From Methanobacteriota archaeon (GTDB lineage Archaea > Thermoplasmatota > E2 > JACPAO01 > JAHWKR01), in NCBI GenBank assembly GCA_019347805.1, contig JAHWKR010000006.1, forward strand, positions 1 to 64,000: a stretch of DNA of 64,000 bases. Direction: 5' to 3'. A program made the position numbers and the translations under genes. This document shows positions 17,449-25,557 of this stretch, one piece after another. Within the stretch, counting starts at the first letter, position 1. Each line of letters opens with the position of its first letter. The notes under the pieces are model-generated. The model was not told the DNA's origin, did no database searches, and saw only the letters and a list, made by a program, of their open reading frames with translations.

Positions 17449-18348
17449 GTGCGCTGCATGCCCAGATCGTCCCGTGCGAGTAGACTCGTCCTGCCTGCGA
17501 TCGCTGTGGCGCTCTTCGTGGTGCCTCTATCCGAGCCTGGCGAGGCCGTCTATGGAGGGACGGAGGCGGCCGAGGGGGCGTATCCCTTCATGGTGCACGT
17601 CTTCATCGGCGAGCCCCATGACGGTATCGTGTGCGGTGGATCATTGGTCGCGCCGACGTTCGTTCTTACGGCGGGTCATTGCCTGCCGAGTTTTGCGGAC
17701 GACGCGTTGGGTCCGAACCTGTTCACCGGAGGGGAGGACCTTGAGGATTATCGGGTCGTGATCGGTCGCGTCGACCTGTCGGGCACCGGAGGCGAGGTCA
17801 TCGCTGTGAAGGCGGGCCATCTGCATCCCGAGTACAACATCGTCCCGTACAACCACGGCGCCGTCGCGGCGGCGAACGACATCGCCCTGCTCGAGCTGGC
17901 AGAGCCGTCTTCCTATGCACCGGCACGTCCGGCGACGAATGCCGATCTCGCTTTGTACGCCCCGGGGACCGAGGCACGCGTCCTCGGTTGGGGTTGCACG
18001 CCGGAGGTCTGCTTCCCCGAGCGCCTCATGGAGGTCGACGTACCGGTCTGGAGCGATGCCGAATGCGCGGCGGCGTCGAACTATGCCGTCATGTTCCACG
18101 CGGATTCGGAGCTGTGCGCCGGCTCGGATGGCAAGGACAGTTGTGGCGGCGACAGCGGAGGACCGCTCTTCGTGCGCGATGAAGCGGGGGATGCCGTCGT
18201 CTTCGGGGTGGTGTCCTATGGGGCCCTGTTCGAGGTGAACACGGACGACCCGTTCGCAGGGTTCGTCCCGTGCGGGAGCGATCAGCATCCCGGCGTGTAC
18301 ACCGAGGTGGCGGCGTTCGAGGACTTCCTGATGTCGTTCCTCGGCTGA
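17449..18348 (+). CDS. Secreted trypsin-like serine protease (chymotrypsin fold, S1)
   Basis: This 299-aa exported protease has a signal peptide (about 10-33) followed by the activation-site-like region EAVYGGTEAAEG. The catalytic triad is His77 (LTAGHC), Asp144 (NDIALLEL) and Ser236 (CGGDSGGP). Asp230, six residues before the Ser, occupies the S1-pocket position that gives trypsin its Lys/Arg preference. There are eight or nine cysteines, including the pair around the active His. The GTG start at 17449 is 26-27 nt from a TATA-like ctttcaag (about 17418-17425). S1 proteases of this eukaryote-like type are uncommon in archaea. It is flanked on both sides by a miniprotein gene on the other strand. 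Confidence 0.93.
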   Translation: MRCMPRSSRASRLVLPAIAVALFVVPLSEPGEAVYGGTEAAEGAYPFMVHVFIGEPHDGIVCGGSLVAPTFVLTAGHCLPSFADDALGPNLFTGGEDLEDYRVVIGRVDLSGTGGEVIAVKAGHLHPEYNIVPYNHGAVAAANDIALLELAEPSSYAPARPATNADLALYAPGTEARVLGWGCTPEVCFPERLMEVDVPVWSDAECAAASNYAVMFHADSELCAGSDGKDSCGGDSGGPLFVRDEAGDAVVFGVVSYGALFEVNTDDPFAGFVPCGSDQHPGVYTEVAAFEDFLMSFLG

Positions 18349-18357
18349 TGGTCGGGC

Positions 18358-18453
18358 TCACCCGGCAAGGACCTGCGGCATGAGCACCAGTGACACACCA
18401 AGGAGCAGGGTGGCGACGGCGAGCCGGACAAGGTCGTGGCGGTCGTGCGTCAT
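18358..18453 (-). CDS. 31-aa membrane miniprotein (copy B)
   Basis: This 31-residue open frame (M-THDRHDLVR, one hydrophobic helix, ending P-Q-V-L-A-G) starts at an ATG 27 nt downstream of a TATA-like ccttaacc (minus strand, about 18476-18484), predicting a leaderless mRNA. It lies 9 nt beyond the stop of the trypsin-like gene, convergent with it. It matches the miniprotein at 17178-17273 in length, polarity, helix position and the final P-[KQ]-x-[FL]-A-G. Possible roles are protease modulator or membrane micropeptide; none is shown. Confidence 0.5.
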   Translation of the reverse strand: MTHDRHDLVRLAVATLLLGVSLVLMPQVLAG

Positions 18454-18527
18454 CGGTCCCCCTCATGTCCGCATGCGGTTAAGGGGCGGGGGGATGGGGA
18501 CAGGTCCAGAGGTCCGTTACGGGTCCC

Positions 18528-19421
18528 TTATGCGTCCGGGGTCCACCCGTCGTCGACGAAGTCGACCGTGACGGAGCGCGGGATGTGACCGGCGTCGGCG
18601 GCCATGTCGAGGAGGAGCTGGACGGCCTTGCGTCCGTCCTCACCGTAATCGATGGTGCGGGGATTGACGTACATGCCGACGAACTCGTCCGCGAGGCCGG
18701 TGTCGAGGTCGCGTCCGAAGCCGAGCGCGTATTCGAGCGCCTCTTTGCGGTTGGCGTCGTCGAGGGCCCAGAGGATGCTGTCGCGCAGCACGCGCGAGAC
18801 GGTGGGGACGGCGTCGCCGAGGTCGCGCCGGATGGCGTTGCCGCCGAGGGGGAGCGGGAGTCCGTCGGTCTCCTTGGCCCACCACTGGTAGAGGTCGAGG
18901 GCGTTCTTCAGCCCGAGCTGCTGGAAGGTGAGCTGTCCTTCATGGATGAGGAGGCCGGCGCCGAACTCGCCGCCCGCGACGCGCTTGGGGATCTCGTCGA
19001 ACGGCACGACGACGTAGGGGAAGTCACCGATGGCGAGCTTCAGCTCGAGGAACGCGGAGGTCATCACGCCGGGGACGGCGATGATCGTGTCGCGGAGCGC
19101 TTTAGCATCGAGCTCTTCCTTGGCGACCACCATGGGCCCGTAGCCTTCGCCCATGGAGGCGCCGTGCGTAAGAAGCCGGTACTTGTCGTGGATGTGCGCA
19201 TAGGCGTGAATGGAGACCGCGGTCGCTTCCAGTCGCCCTTCGAGCGCCCATTCGTTGAGGGTCTCGATGTCGCGGTGCAGTTCCACGAACCGGTGGCCGC
19301 GCGTGTCGACCTTGCCCTTCGCGACGGCGTAATGCATGAACGCGTCGTCGGGGTCGGGGCTGTGGCCGAGCCGGATCGTCGTCTCGTCCTGGCGTTCCGG
19401 GACCTCGAGTGTCTGGGGCAC
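18528..19421 (-). CDS. mqnD: MqnD-like 1,4-dihydroxy-6-naphthoate synthase
   Basis: This 297-aa protein of the MqnA/MqnD periplasmic-binding-fold family is closest to MqnD, which converts cyclic de-hypoxanthinyl futalosine to 1,4-dihydroxy-6-naphthoate in the futalosine route to menaquinone. The N-terminus shows the family motif HSPDPDDAFMHYA (about 19-31), followed by the ligand-binding VSIHAYAH region and LPLGGNAIRR. The GTG at 19421 lies 25 nt from a TATA box (CTTTATAC, 19442-19449), so it is read as leaderless. No other mqn genes are in the window. A family paralogue with a different product is possible. Confidence 0.82.
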   Translation of the reverse strand: MPQTLEVPERQDETTIRLGHSPDPDDAFMHYAVAKGKVDTRGHRFVELHRDIETLNEWALEGRLEATAVSIHAYAHIHDKYRLLTHGASMGEGYGPMVVAKEELDAKALRDTIIAVPGVMTSAFLELKLAIGDFPYVVVPFDEIPKRVAGGEFGAGLLIHEGQLTFQQLGLKNALDLYQWWAKETDGLPLPLGGNAIRRDLGDAVPTVSRVLRDSILWALDDANRKEALEYALGFGRDLDTGLADEFVGMYVNPRTIDYGEDGRKAVQLLLDMAADAGHIPRSVTVDFVDDGWTPDA

Positions 19422-19441
19422 GGATGTGGGGATGGGGTGGC

Positions 19442-19449
19442 GTATAAAG
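19442..19449 (-). promoter_or_regulatory. TATA box of mqnD
   Basis: CTTTATAC on the minus strand is centred about 25 nt before the GTG start at 19421, predicting a leaderless transcript. Confidence 0.6.
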
Positions 19450-19486
19450 CGATTAGGGGTGGTGAAGGGTGATGGTTGCAAACCAC

Positions 19487-19511
19487 GGGGGTGGGGGTGT
19501 GGGGGAGGGGG
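19487..19511 (+). other. G-quadruplex motif (four runs of five G)
   Basis: Four G5 tracts are separated by loops of 1, 3 and 1 nt on the plus strand, in the gap between the mqnD promoter and the 3' end of the beta-helix gene. It overlaps the left arm of the hairpin at 19499-19529. Confidence 0.7.
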
Positions 19512-19529
19512 CCAAGCCCCCTCCCCCAC
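19499..19529. terminator. Perfect 14-bp GC-rich hairpin (3-nt loop)
   Basis: The arms gtgggggagggggc and gccccctcccccac pair perfectly around a caa loop. It lies 100 nt downstream of the beta-helix gene stop and 78 nt upstream of the mqnD start. No T-tract follows on either strand, so it could be a terminator-like structure, a transcript-end stabiliser, or the remains of a mobile palindrome. Confidence 0.5.
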
Positions 19530-19628
19530 GTGTGCTGAACTTGCGCGCAGTACCGATCGACACTGACCGGCTCTTGCTACCGTCGGCGCTAGGACTGTCG
19601 ATCGTGCATGCGCAGCGTCCGTCCCGTG

Positions 19629-20864
19629 TCAGGGACAGCTGACGCTCGGCGTCGGCGGTGCGCTCAGCCACGGCGAGTAGAGCGCGCCGAGACCGTGGTC
19701 GTCGAGGGCGTCGCCGCTTCCGGCGCCGATCCCGGACGGTCCGGAAGGGTCGCCCCACCAGTTGTCGACGGCGTCGGTGCCGGTCGCGGCGAGGATGTGG
19801 CCTTTGGCGTTGTCGTGGAGGTGGTTCTCTTTCACGCTCTGGGTGGCGACGCGCAGGTCGAGCCCATGGCCTGTGGAGCGGGTGACGCGGTTCTCGCTCA
19901 CGATGAGGGGACCGTCGACGCTCGCGGCGACGCGGACGCCGTCCTTGTTGCGGTCGAAGGTGTTGCCTGCGATGGTGACGGTGTCGCCGCGCGGGATCTC
20001 AAGGGCGGTGCGGTGGGCGGTGAAGGTGTTGCCGCAGACGTGGAGGCCAGGAAAGCTGGTTCCGGGATAGCCGCCGCTTCCGAGGCCGACCGTGCCGCCG
20101 TTGAACGTGTTGTCTACGATGAGAAGGTCGTCCTGGATGCCGAACGCCCAGACCGGTGTCGAGGTGAAGGTGTTGCCGCGGAGCGTGGTGCGTGTGGTGT
20201 GGTCGCCGACGCCGAGCGCGACCTGCCCGCGGGTGAAGGTGGAGTCTTCGAGCGTGGTGTCGGCCGCTTCGGCCATCGCGAGCGGCCAGTTCGTCGACGT
20301 GGCGGTGACGCGGCGCATGGTGACATTGGTCGTCGCTTCCAGGTGGACGCCGATGCGCAGGCCGCCGGCGACAAGACCACCCGGTCCGAGACGGAGGTCC
20401 TCGATGGTGATCCGTTCGGCGCCTGAGAGGAAGAGGCCCCAGTCGTCGAGGACGATGTGGACGTCGCGGACGGTGACGTTCTTGGCGCGGTCGAGCCAGA
20501 TGGCGGACGACAGGTCGCAGTTGATGACCGGTGGGAAGCAGTCGTTGTAGCGCGTGATGGTCCCCGCGGCGCCGTGGAAGAAGAGGTCTTGGAGGAGGAC
20601 GTGCGCTTCGGTGTCGATGAGCCGGATGCCCCATGGGCGGGTCTTGTGGATGTGCCAGTCGCTGATTACGTAGGGGTCGGCCGCTGTACCGCTGCCCGTC
20701 CGGACGCCGCTGAAGAGGTCGCCGAAGGCGAGGTCGCCGGTGATGGTGATGCTGGGGTGGGGGTCGGCGGTGAACGAGGGAGCGGCCTCGGCGCTTTGGG
20801 GGCCGGGCGTGAGGCTCGACAGCGATAGGAGTACGATGAGGAGCAGGGGGGCCGGGGGCTTCAC
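19629..20864 (-). CDS. Secreted right-handed beta-helix protein (NosD-like)
   Basis: This 411-aa exported protein has a signal peptide (about 1-27) and then at least a dozen short parallel beta-helix turns containing repeating N-T-F, G-N-T-F and V-x-x-N patterns, typical of the NosD/CASH carbohydrate-binding and sugar-hydrolase superfamily. A start at GTG 20864, or GTG 20870 two codons upstream, is suggested by a TATA-like GGTATCAC (minus strand, about 20893-20901). The upstream frame extension is unlikely. No nos or copper genes are nearby, so a role in nitrous-oxide reductase assembly is not supported. Surface polysaccharide binding is a reasonable guess. Confidence 0.82.
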   Translation of the reverse strand: MKPPAPLLLIVLLSLSSLTPGPQSAEAAPSFTADPHPSITITGDLAFGDLFSGVRTGSGTAADPYVISDWHIHKTRPWGIRLIDTEAHVLLQDLFFHGAAGTITRYNDCFPPVINCDLSSAIWLDRAKNVTVRDVHIVLDDWGLFLSGAERITIEDLRLGPGGLVAGGLRIGVHLEATTNVTMRRVTATSTNWPLAMAEAADTTLEDSTFTRGQVALGVGDHTTRTTLRGNTFTSTPVWAFGIQDDLLIVDNTFNGGTVGLGSGGYPGTSFPGLHVCGNTFTAHRTALEIPRGDTVTIAGNTFDRNKDGVRVAASVDGPLIVSENRVTRSTGHGLDLRVATQSVKENHLHDNAKGHILAATGTDAVDNWWGDPSGPSGIGAGSGDALDDHGLGALYSPWLSAPPTPSVSCP

Positions 20865-21045
20865 ACGCACCGGGTGGCAAGGCGGGAGGGGGGTGATACC
20901 TGTTTCGCGCAAGCTTCCTCCTCCAGTAGGGCGGAGGCTGCGTCCCTCCTGTTCAACAGAAGGCTCGAAACATCTATCTACCACATGTAAGTTCTTTCTG
21001 ACAGGGGTAAGCTGGACGTGACAGCGGCCCCTGGGGAGTGAACGC

Positions 21046-21450
21046 TTGGAACACCTGCAACAGCATCGGACCGAGAACGAGCAAATCGAGACCATCGCCG
21101 CCGCCCGCACGGCCTATTCTGCATTGGGCACCCTGTTGGTGGGCGCGCTCCTGGTCCAGGTCTTCCTGGCCGGGGCGGGGATCTTCTCGAACCCGGCATG
21201 GCTCCGCCACCATTCCTGGTTCGTCCACCTCATCGAGCCGATCCCGCTCCTCCTCGTCCTGGTCGCCGCCATCGGTCGTCTCGGTCGTTTCCAGATCGTC
21301 GCCCCGCTCCTGATGACCGTGGGCATCGGCCTCCAGTATGTCTTCGCGCATGCCGTCGAGAACGTCCTCACCGGTCTTCATACCGTGAACGCCTTCTTCG
21401 TCCTCTGGCTCGCCATCGAGGCGGTCCGCCGCACCGGGAGGTCCTCTTGA
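21046..21450 (+). CDS. Four-helix membrane protein (DUF6220-like)
   Basis: This 134-aa protein has four evenly spaced hydrophobic segments and resembles small DUF6220-type membrane proteins. The start is TTG at 21046 with GGGGAG 7-8 nt before it. Its stop overlaps the ATG of the next gene (TGATG), so it forms an operon with the lipoprotein at 21450. Helix 2-3 contains His residues (HHSW, HL, FAH). Function unknown. Confidence 0.65.
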   Translation: MEHLQQHRTENEQIETIAAARTAYSALGTLLVGALLVQVFLAGAGIFSNPAWLRHHSWFVHLIEPIPLLLVLVAAIGRLGRFQIVAPLLMTVGIGLQYVFAHAVENVLTGLHTVNAFFVLWLAIEAVRRTGRSS

Positions 21451-22553
21451 TGGTCCCCCGTGCTGCCCTCCTGGCCGTCGTTCTGGTGATCACGCTCTTC
21501 GCAGGTTGCGCCACCGACGACGCCCCCGACGTCGACGTGCCCGCGGACAAGACCGAAGACCAGCGGCCCGACCCGGGCCTCATCGTCGGCAAGCGTGACC
21601 TGCGCTTCGACCTTGAAGCCACCGACTCGCTGCCCGCACCGGTATGGCAGGTCGGCGACCATTTCGGCCTGCACGTCTTCTTCGGCTCCGGGGACACAGA
21701 AGGGAACCACTTCGAGACCATCGTCATCGAGTCCGGTCCCGATGGTTACACGCTCGCCACCGACTCGAGACAGGTCGCCAAGGAGCACGCTGTGGTCGAC
21801 CTTCCCATACTGGGTTCGGTCGGCACCGATCTCGCGCTGACAGGGCTCGGCGGTGCCTGGGACCTCTACGAGTTCCCCCTCACGGACGGCAAGGTCTGGC
21901 AGGGTGAGATCCCGAACATCGCCTTCGATGTCATCGACAGCGACACGGTCCCGCTCACACTCACCGCCACCTACACCGCCGACATCGAGACCCGCGACGG
22001 GAAGCTGCCGGGGTTCCATGTGGTCGGGACCACCGCGGACGGCACCAAGATCGTCGAATACGACTACGCCCCCGCCATCGGTTGGTTCGCTTCGCTCGTC
22101 GTCTACGACATCGACCCGGAACAGGACCCGATCGAGTTCACGGCGGTCTCCATGGGCCATGGCGCCGGCTGGACCGGGACCGTCTACGTGGACGAGGCGA
22201 CCGTCGTCCTCCAGAACAGGGACGGCTCCGGCCTGGACGACCCGCCACCGCAGGGAAAGCCCTTCGTCGCCGTCTCGCCCTACACCACGTTCACGGTCCC
22301 GGACGCGGCCGACTACCTGTTCGGTCTACGTTTCGACGCCGCCGTCTTCGGGGCCCGCGCCACGTTCCTCGTCACACCTTCGGGCGAGGTGCGCGAGACG
22401 AGCGCCGTCGGCGCCCCCGAAAGGTTCGGCACCATCATGGTCGACGAGGTGGCCGAGCCGGGCGAATGGCGGCTCCTCACCACCGGCGCCGGCGGCATGT
22501 CGATGTCTCTCGTGCTTCTCTATGCGGTCACGGAGACCGCCATCGAACTCTGA
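21450..22553 (+). CDS. Lipoprotein of unknown function
   Basis: This 367-aa protein has a lipoprotein signal (hydrophobic stretch then LFAGC, Cys20), an acidic Pro/Asp linker to about residue 45, and a beta-rich mature domain without a recognised fold. The ATG at 21450 overlaps the preceding stop and is preceded by GGGAGG, so translation is coupled to the membrane protein upstream. The long N-terminal extension in the same frame is a shadow of that upstream gene. The pair may form a membrane-bound binding unit. Confidence 0.75.
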   Translation: MVPRAALLAVVLVITLFAGCATDDAPDVDVPADKTEDQRPDPGLIVGKRDLRFDLEATDSLPAPVWQVGDHFGLHVFFGSGDTEGNHFETIVIESGPDGYTLATDSRQVAKEHAVVDLPILGSVGTDLALTGLGGAWDLYEFPLTDGKVWQGEIPNIAFDVIDSDTVPLTLTATYTADIETRDGKLPGFHVVGTTADGTKIVEYDYAPAIGWFASLVVYDIDPEQDPIEFTAVSMGHGAGWTGTVYVDEATVVLQNRDGSGLDDPPPQGKPFVAVSPYTTFTVPDAADYLFGLRFDAAVFGARATFLVTPSGEVRETSAVGAPERFGTIMVDEVAEPGEWRLLTTGAGGMSMSLVLLYAVTETAIEL

Positions 22554-22601
22554 CGCAGAACGCACCCTACTTCATCCCCTTCACGCTCCCCGCATACGCC
22601 C

Positions 22602-22913
22602 ATGGAACCGGACCTGGAACGTCTCCTCGCGGCCGCCAACGCGCTCGCGAACCCCCACCGCCTCCGCATCGTCGCGGCCCTGAGCGATGGCCGGGTCCAT
22701 GTCAGCGAACTGGCACGCCGCCTGGGTGTCAGTCGCCCGCTCCTCTACATGCACCTCGAGAAACTCGAGGCGGCGGGCATCGTGCGGGGCGAACTCGAAC
22801 TCTCGGAGGACGGCAAGGCCATGAAATACTACACTCTGGACAAGGTGGACATCCGTTTTGATGCGGAGACCATACGCAAGGCTGTCGAACGCGACCTGAA
22901 AGGAGGACGCTGA
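22602..22913 (+). CDS. ArsR/MarR-type winged-helix regulator
   Basis: This 103-aa winged helix-turn-helix protein has ALANPHRLRIVAALSDG followed by the recognition region LARRLGVSRPLLYMHLEKLEAAGIV and a wing (ELSEDGKAMKYYTL). No Cys metal site is present, so it is not a classical metal sensor. It is the first gene of a tight operon with two small membrane proteins and a DUF4097 protein (1-4 nt gaps), and probably controls that operon. Confidence 0.85.
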   Translation: MEPDLERLLAAANALANPHRLRIVAALSDGRVHVSELARRLGVSRPLLYMHLEKLEAAGIVRGELELSEDGKAMKYYTLDKVDIRFDAETIRKAVERDLKGGR

Positions 22914-22914
22914 G

Positions 22915-23148
22915 ATGGTGTTCGACCTGGCGCTCATGATCCCGATCATCGCCATCCTGACCACCGGCTTCGTCATCGTCGCGGTCATCCATTACCGCAC
23001 GGAGCGGGCGAAGGCGGAGGCCCAAGCGGGTGGTGATTATCGTCGCTTGGCCGAAGAGGCGGTGCGCAGCCAGCGCATCGTCCTCGAAGAGGTGCAACGT
23101 ATGAACGCGACGCTCAAGGAGATCGAGCGGCTCCTCAGGGAAGTGTAG
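22915..23148 (+). CDS. Small membrane protein with coiled coil (operon member 2)
   Basis: This 77-aa protein has one N-terminal transmembrane helix (about 5-25) followed by a charged heptad-rich helix (about 30-77). It starts 1 nt after the regulator's stop with AAAGGAGG just before it. The next gene (23151) has the same layout, suggesting that the two form a coiled-coil pair at the membrane. Such TM-plus-coiled-coil proteins also occur in phage-shock and Lia-type envelope-stress loci; that parallel is an inference. Confidence 0.72.
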   Translation: MVFDLALMIPIIAILTTGFVIVAVIHYRTERAKAEAQAGGDYRRLAEEAVRSQRIVLEEVQRMNATLKEIERLLREV

Positions 23149-23150
23149 CG

Positions 23151-23417
23151 ATGGAACACGCGGGCCTCTGGGTGCTCTATTGGGTGGTCGGCATGCTGCC
23201 GTTCGTCCTTGTCGCGTTCGCGGTCCTCTGGATCGCCTATTTGCGCTACAAGGCCCGGCTTGCGCGCGAGCGGGTCGTCGCCGAGGCGCCCGCACCCGGT
23301 GCCGAGGACCCGGTCTGGGAACTTGCGCGTGTCAACAACGAGATCGCCATCGAGCTGGAAAAGAGCCGGGCCGTGCTGGAGTCGACCCGCGAATCGGTCG
23401 CCAAAGGGACGAGGTGA
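23151..23417 (+). CDS. Small membrane protein with coiled coil (operon member 3)
   Basis: This 88-aa protein has one long hydrophobic helix (about 5-30), a basic stop-transfer (RYKARLARER), a Pro/Ala linker and a C-terminal amphipathic helix. It begins 2 nt after the preceding stop. Topology and size mirror its upstream neighbour. Function is unknown; its position between a wHTH regulator and a DUF4097 protein suggests membrane signalling. Confidence 0.7.
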   Translation: MEHAGLWVLYWVVGMLPFVLVAFAVLWIAYLRYKARLARERVVAEAPAPGAEDPVWELARVNNEIAIELEKSRAVLESTRESVAKGTR

Positions 23418-23421
23418 GAAG

Positions 23422-24360
23422 ATGGACAGACGGTTCTTCAAGAGCAAGGAGTTCAAGGTCGGCATCATCGTCTTCTTGTTGGTGCTCGCCGGTGGCGTGG
23501 CCGCCGTCGCCTCCGGGGCGACGGTATCGGCGAACGGTTGCCTTGTGCGCCTTCCGGCCGGCGGACCTGCCGCCGCTTCCTCCTTTGATGAGGGGGCGAC
23601 GGCGCGGACCCGCACCACCACTTTCGCGTTCCCCGCCGGTGGCGGCAACGTCACCGTGCGCGCCTGCACCGATGTCGGTTCCATCGACATCGGTCCGTCG
23701 GTGGACGAGGAGGTTCACGTCTCCGCCGTCGTGCGGGCCCAGTACGGCTTCCCGGACGGCAGCGAAGACCGCATCGTCCGCGTCCATATGGCCCCCGGTC
23801 CGGAGCGTTCAGAGTTGTCCGTGTGGGTCGATGGCTCAGAGGAGGCCGCTGTTCCCTGGTGGTTCGGCGGCCCGGCGTTCGAGGTCGACATCGACATCCG
23901 GTTGCCCGACAACGGCACGCACAAGGTCGACCTATCGACGGATGTCGGCAACATAGGCCTGCACGACCTCAGGCTGCATGGCATCGAGGCGCGGACGGAC
24001 GTCGGAAACGTGCGGGGCGAGGGATTGCGCGCCTCGGGCGAGATCAAGGTGCTCACCGATGTCGGCGATGTCGGTCTGCGCTTCGACCCGGCAGGGGATG
24101 CCGAGATGCGCGTCTCCTCCGATGTCGGGAACGTCGACCTGGAGTTCGTCGAGGGTGACGCCACGGGCTACTGGGTCACCGTCTCCTCGGATGTGGCCGA
24201 CATCGCCGTGCGGCTTGGCGACATGGAACGCTACCAGCGGGACATGCGCGGGGCCGGGGGGAGTGTCGAGGCACGCACCGAGGGATACGATCAGGCGGCC
24301 ATGCAATGGCGGGTGCGCGTGTCGACCGATGTGGGGGACGTCTCGGTCGACAAGCGATAG
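23422..24360 (+). CDS. DUF4097-type adhesin-like membrane protein
   Basis: This 312-aa protein has one N-terminal transmembrane helix (about 13-33) and an ectodomain built of repeating beta-strand units with the motif T/S-D-V-G-[ND]-[VI], seen about seven times from residue 85 to the end. This matches the DUF4097/LiaG-like beta-solenoid family. It starts at ATG 23422 with GAGG upstream, 4 nt after the preceding gene, and is the last gene of the four-gene operon. Family members are often encoded beside envelope-stress regulators. The ligand is unknown. Confidence 0.82.
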   Translation: MDRRFFKSKEFKVGIIVFLLVLAGGVAAVASGATVSANGCLVRLPAGGPAAASSFDEGATARTRTTTFAFPAGGGNVTVRACTDVGSIDIGPSVDEEVHVSAVVRAQYGFPDGSEDRIVRVHMAPGPERSELSVWVDGSEEAAVPWWFGGPAFEVDIDIRLPDNGTHKVDLSTDVGNIGLHDLRLHGIEARTDVGNVRGEGLRASGEIKVLTDVGDVGLRFDPAGDAEMRVSSDVGNVDLEFVEGDATGYWVTVSSDVADIAVRLGDMERYQRDMRGAGGSVEARTEGYDQAAMQWRVRVSTDVGDVSVDKR

Positions 24361-24408
24361 GGCCTGCCGGAGGCCTTAGGAACCACCACCGGTTGCCGTC
24401 GCCGGTCC

Positions 24409-25557
24409 GTGGCCTCCGCGCCTTTCGTCCGTCTCATCAACCTGCAGGCCCAATACGGCTTCTTCGCGACGATGCATTGGAGCCTGGCCTATCTGTTCCT
24501 CTTCCGGGAGGGCTTCTCGGTCTACGAGATCCTCGCGGTGGCGGGCTTGCTCTATGCCGCGGCCTTCGTGACGCTCGCCGTCGTGCGGCGTTTCCGCTAC
24601 ATCACCGCCCTGCGTTGGGGCATCCTGTTCCGGGTGCTCGCGATCGCCCCGTATGCCTGGTTGCCGGACATCCATGCCATCTGGGTGGGGTCGGTGCTCT
24701 TCGGCGTCGGCATCGTCTATTTCTGGGTGCCCTACAATGTGCTCTATTATTCCCATCGGCGGCCGGACAACAAGGCGGCGCTCTCGGCGGTGTCGTTCGC
24801 GGTCATGCCGTTCGTCGATGTGGCGGTGACGCTCGTGGCGGGGGTCATCGTGGTGGCCTACGGCTTCCCGGCGCTCTTTTCGCTGGCAGTGCTTCTCGGG
24901 GTCGTGCCGCTCGTCTACACGTTGCGCCTGCGCATGCCCGCCGAGCCCCCTGAGCCTTCGCCTGATTTCATGGGGGCGACCGACGGTCTGCGCACGTTGA
25001 TGTTCATGGACGGCATCAAGCAGGGGGTGATGTGGCCCGCCGTCCCCCTGGTGACGTTGTTCTTCCTGACCGGGACGTTCCATTTCGCCTGGTTCTTCGC
25101 GGCGCTCGGCCTTGGGGGCGCGGTCGGGTCGATCCTCATCGCCAAGGTGTCCGACAAGGGCAAGCGCAAGTTGACCTATCTGCAGCCGTTCTCCTATTTC
25201 TTCGGGGTGATGAACGTCCTGTCGGCGTTCGCCGGCAACATCTTCGCCTGGGGGATGACGCGCGGGCTGGCCACCTTCGCGCACACGATGTACCAACCGT
25301 TCTCCAACGCGGTCTATCTCGACAAGGCGCCGTCGGTGGAGGCGTTGTACTACACGCGCGAGGTGCTCCTGAACGCGGGGCGGACGCTCGGCGTGTTCAT
25401 CCTGGTCGGTTTCGTCATGGTCGACCGTTTGCAATGGGCGCTCGTCATCCCGGGGCTCGTCGGCCTCGCTTATCCGGTCGTGGTGGAGCTCAAGGACCTA
25501 TACCCCGAGGAGCGGTTCATCCTGAAGCCGTTCCGGAACGTGTTGCGGCAGGGTTAG
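24409..25557 (+). CDS. Major facilitator superfamily transporter
   Basis: This 382-aa protein has 11-12 predicted membrane helices arranged in two halves, with a basic loop between helices 2 and 3 (VRRFRY) and a charged central loop (about 182-197), as in MFS permeases. The start is GTG at 24409. The substrate cannot be inferred. It ends inside the 3' end of the convergent secreted-protein gene (60-nt overlap). Confidence 0.8.
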   Translation: MASAPFVRLINLQAQYGFFATMHWSLAYLFLFREGFSVYEILAVAGLLYAAAFVTLAVVRRFRYITALRWGILFRVLAIAPYAWLPDIHAIWVGSVLFGVGIVYFWVPYNVLYYSHRRPDNKAALSAVSFAVMPFVDVAVTLVAGVIVVAYGFPALFSLAVLLGVVPLVYTLRLRMPAEPPEPSPDFMGATDGLRTLMFMDGIKQGVMWPAVPLVTLFFLTGTFHFAWFFAALGLGGAVGSILIAKVSDKGKRKLTYLQPFSYFFGVMNVLSAFAGNIFAWGMTRGLATFAHTMYQPFSNAVYLDKAPSVEALYYTREVLLNAGRTLGVFILVGFVMVDRLQWALVIPGLVGLAYPVVVELKDLYPEERFILKPFRNVLRQG

